The position numbers and the translations under genes were made by a program. A stretch of DNA of 64,000 nucleotides from Methanofollis formosanus (lineage in GTDB: Archaea > Halobacteriota > Methanomicrobia > Methanomicrobiales > Methanofollaceae), in contig NZ_CP037968.1 of assembly GCF_019633745.1 (NCBI RefSeq), positions 2,362,789-2,426,788 of the forward strand. The letters run 5' to 3'. Positions within the stretch are counted from its first letter, which is position 1. The number at the start of each line of letters is the position of its first letter. The notes beneath the pieces were generated by a model. That model was not told where the DNA came from. It saw nothing but the letters and a program-made list of their open reading frames with translations, and did not search any database. Positions 62,895-64,000 of the stretch are shown here, piece by piece.

Positions 62895-63839
62895 TTACTG
62901 GAGCCCGAAGGACTGCAGGGTCACGTCGGGGTTCACTTCGCCGACATGGTAGACCACACCCTTGGAGAGCTCGTTGATGATGACCTCGGCCGGAGAGAAG
63001 AGCGAGGTATCGATCTTGTAGAAATCATATCCTGCCTCCTTGAAGATCTCGTTGAAAGGCTTGCCGTAGCCCTGTGATTTGTTGGACGGGATCTTCTCGA
63101 GGTACTCGGTGATCTCAGGGGCGTCCATCGTCAGGGTGATCTGGCCGTGATAGATGGTGGCGTCGTTGGTGACACCCATGGCCAGCTTCGGACCGCGGAC
63201 CGGCGGGATCGGGGCCGTGCCCATACCGGCGATGATCTTCCTGGTGTCGAACCCGAGTTCGTTGAGTTTGTAGACCGCGGTTTCGACACACCGGCCGGCG
63301 ACCTGGATGGACCCGGTGATCGAGGAGGTCGGGGCGACGATCGCACAGGTGTTGGCGACGTCCACCTTGCAGGCGTCGGCGACGGACTGCATGACCTCGC
63401 CGTTCGGGAGGTGGTCGCTCTCCAGGCAGATCACCGCAGACTCGCACTCGTCCTGATAGTCGATCACCTCATAGGTGTGCTTGGGCTTGAGGGAGAGTGC
63501 CCGTGCAGGGCCTGAACCCATCGCGAAGTAGTTCCCGACTTTGACGGTCCACCCAGCCTTCTGTGCGCCGAGGCACGCGATCGACGGGTAGTCGGTCGAG
63601 ACCTCGATGAAGGGCATCGGGATCCCCTTGATCTGGCCCATCGTGAAGTTCACGTCGGCCAGACCGCCGAGACAGATCTCGGTGAAGACCCGTCCCGCCT
63701 GGTAACCGCCGGCTACCGAGACGCCGGCATCGACGATCCTGGCACCATTGTCCAGCTCGTGTGCCGCGACGTTGTAGTCTTCAGGGTACTCGAAAATATC
63801 GTTGAAAATGTCAAGGGCCTGTTCATTCACGCTCAGCAT
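62895..63839 (-). CDS. mch: Methenyltetrahydromethanopterin cyclohydrolase
   Basis: 314 aa, normal Mch length. It interconverts methenyl- and formyl-H4MPT in the C1 pathway of methanogenesis from CO2 or formate, in the cytoplasm. Conserved stretches: GARIVDAGVSVAGGYQAGRV, EICLGGLADVNF, VSTDYPSIACLGAQKAGWTV, AMGSGPARALS, CAIVAPTSSITGSIQVAGRC and GTAPIPPVRG. ATG 63839 has GGTGA 7 nt upstream; the ATG at 63893 gives an uncharacteristic leader. A key marker that the organism is a methanogen (or methanopterin user). Confidence 0.97.
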   Translation of the reverse strand: MLSVNEQALDIFNDIFEYPEDYNVAAHELDNGARIVDAGVSVAGGYQAGRVFTEICLGGLADVNFTMGQIKGIPMPFIEVSTDYPSIACLGAQKAGWTVKVGNYFAMGSGPARALSLKPKHTYEVIDYQDECESAVICLESDHLPNGEVMQSVADACKVDVANTCAIVAPTSSITGSIQVAGRCVETAVYKLNELGFDTRKIIAGMGTAPIPPVRGPKLAMGVTNDATIYHGQITLTMDAPEITEYLEKIPSNKSQGYGKPFNEIFKEAGYDFYKIDTSLFSPAEVIINELSKGVVYHVGEVNPDVTLQSFGLQ

Positions 63840-63901
63840 GGAAATCTCACCGTTCACATAAAGAACGCGGAGAGAATAGATAAGACTTGTCAATCGATCC
63901 C

Positions 63902-64000
63902 TCAGACCAGGAGTTTGAGGATCCGATTGGGGTCGTATCTGAGGGATATGACCCGCGTCCGGCCCCGTCCCTGGCGATAATTGAGATTGATGAGGCGCAT
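63902..64000 (-). CDS. Fragment of a gene entering from the right edge
   Basis: The minus strand is open from the window edge to TGA at 63902-63904, 32 codons: ...NYRQGRGRTRVISLRYDPNR then ILKLLV. It happens to begin with ATG at the edge, but that need not be the start. Too short to identify. 62 nt before mch, so it could belong to the same transcript. Confidence 0.35.
   Translation of the reverse strand: MRLINLNYRQGRGRTRVISLRYDPNRILKLLV

Noticed and set aside
1-64000. CRISPR array or cas genes
   Set aside because: No regularly spaced short direct repeats and no Cas proteins; the repeats seen are dispersed and modular.
1-64000. Replication origin or orc1/cdc6 gene, rRNA genes, prophage
   Set aside because: No Orc1/Cdc6, no rRNA-like sequence, no integrase or phage structural genes recognised.

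Overview
The window reads as chromosomal DNA of a methanogenic euryarchaeon, most likely order Methanomicrobiales (Methanofollis/Methanoculleus type). This rests on methenyl-H4MPT cyclohydrolase (Mch), Sep-tRNA:Cys-tRNA synthase, an FdhC formate transporter, DNA topoisomerase VI, HerA-NurA-Mre11-Rad50, archaeal ValRS and HisRS, DUF2150 and DUF5814 proteins, GGTGA ribosome-binding sites and TATA-driven, partly leaderless starts. The genus is inferred, not proven.

Region by region: 1-13.6 kb is GC-rich housekeeping DNA (MerR regulator, valS, DUF92 membrane protein, PK_C-like protein, YchF GTPase, phosphoesterase, coiled-coil protein, nadM-larB). 13.7-18.9 kb holds hisS-top6B, an FkbM methyltransferase and top6A; the two topoisomerase VI subunits are separated by the methyltransferase gene and a dispersed repeat. 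From 18.9 kb a glycan locus begins: a NodB-type deacetylase and a double LpxD-like acyltransferase. From about 20.1 kb the DNA turns distinctly AT-richer, up to about 33 kb. This island holds a six-gene minus-strand operon (acpS, acp, acyl ligase, luxE-like, luxC-like, fabG-like), a glycosyltransferase, a cluster of decayed insertion sequences and a second glycosyltransferase. 33.1-38.3 kb is a four-gene glycan export/decoration operon (flippase, FrhB-like Fe-S protein, pyruvyltransferase, GT2).

38.8-44.5 kb returns to core genes: DUF2150/DUF5814, a NifX-like protein, larE, thiI, sepCysS and a small helical protein. 44.6-51.5 kb is the complete mre11-rad50-nurA-herA DNA-end-resection operon. 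52.2-64 kb holds an OB-fold membrane protein, fdhC, a ClC-CBS chloride transporter, a multi-PAS histidine kinase, small proteins, tRNA-Val(UAC), a PH-domain protein, a nitroreductase and mch.

Two themes stand out. First, the acpS-acp-ligase-luxE-luxC-fabG operon: archaea make isoprenoid lipids and normally lack ACP chemistry, yet here a self-contained ACP loading and acyl-reduction set lies beside an N-deacetylase and LpxD-like acyltransferase, suggesting a route to acylated surface glycans. Second, at least ten intergenic gaps are filled by one modular, hairpin-rich repeat family (about 200-600 bp per locus) of unknown nature. Smaller points are the larB-nadM coupling and a run of sulfur-transfer enzymes (LarE, ThiI, SepCysS), each with the three-cysteine arrangement known from Fe-S-dependent members of its family.
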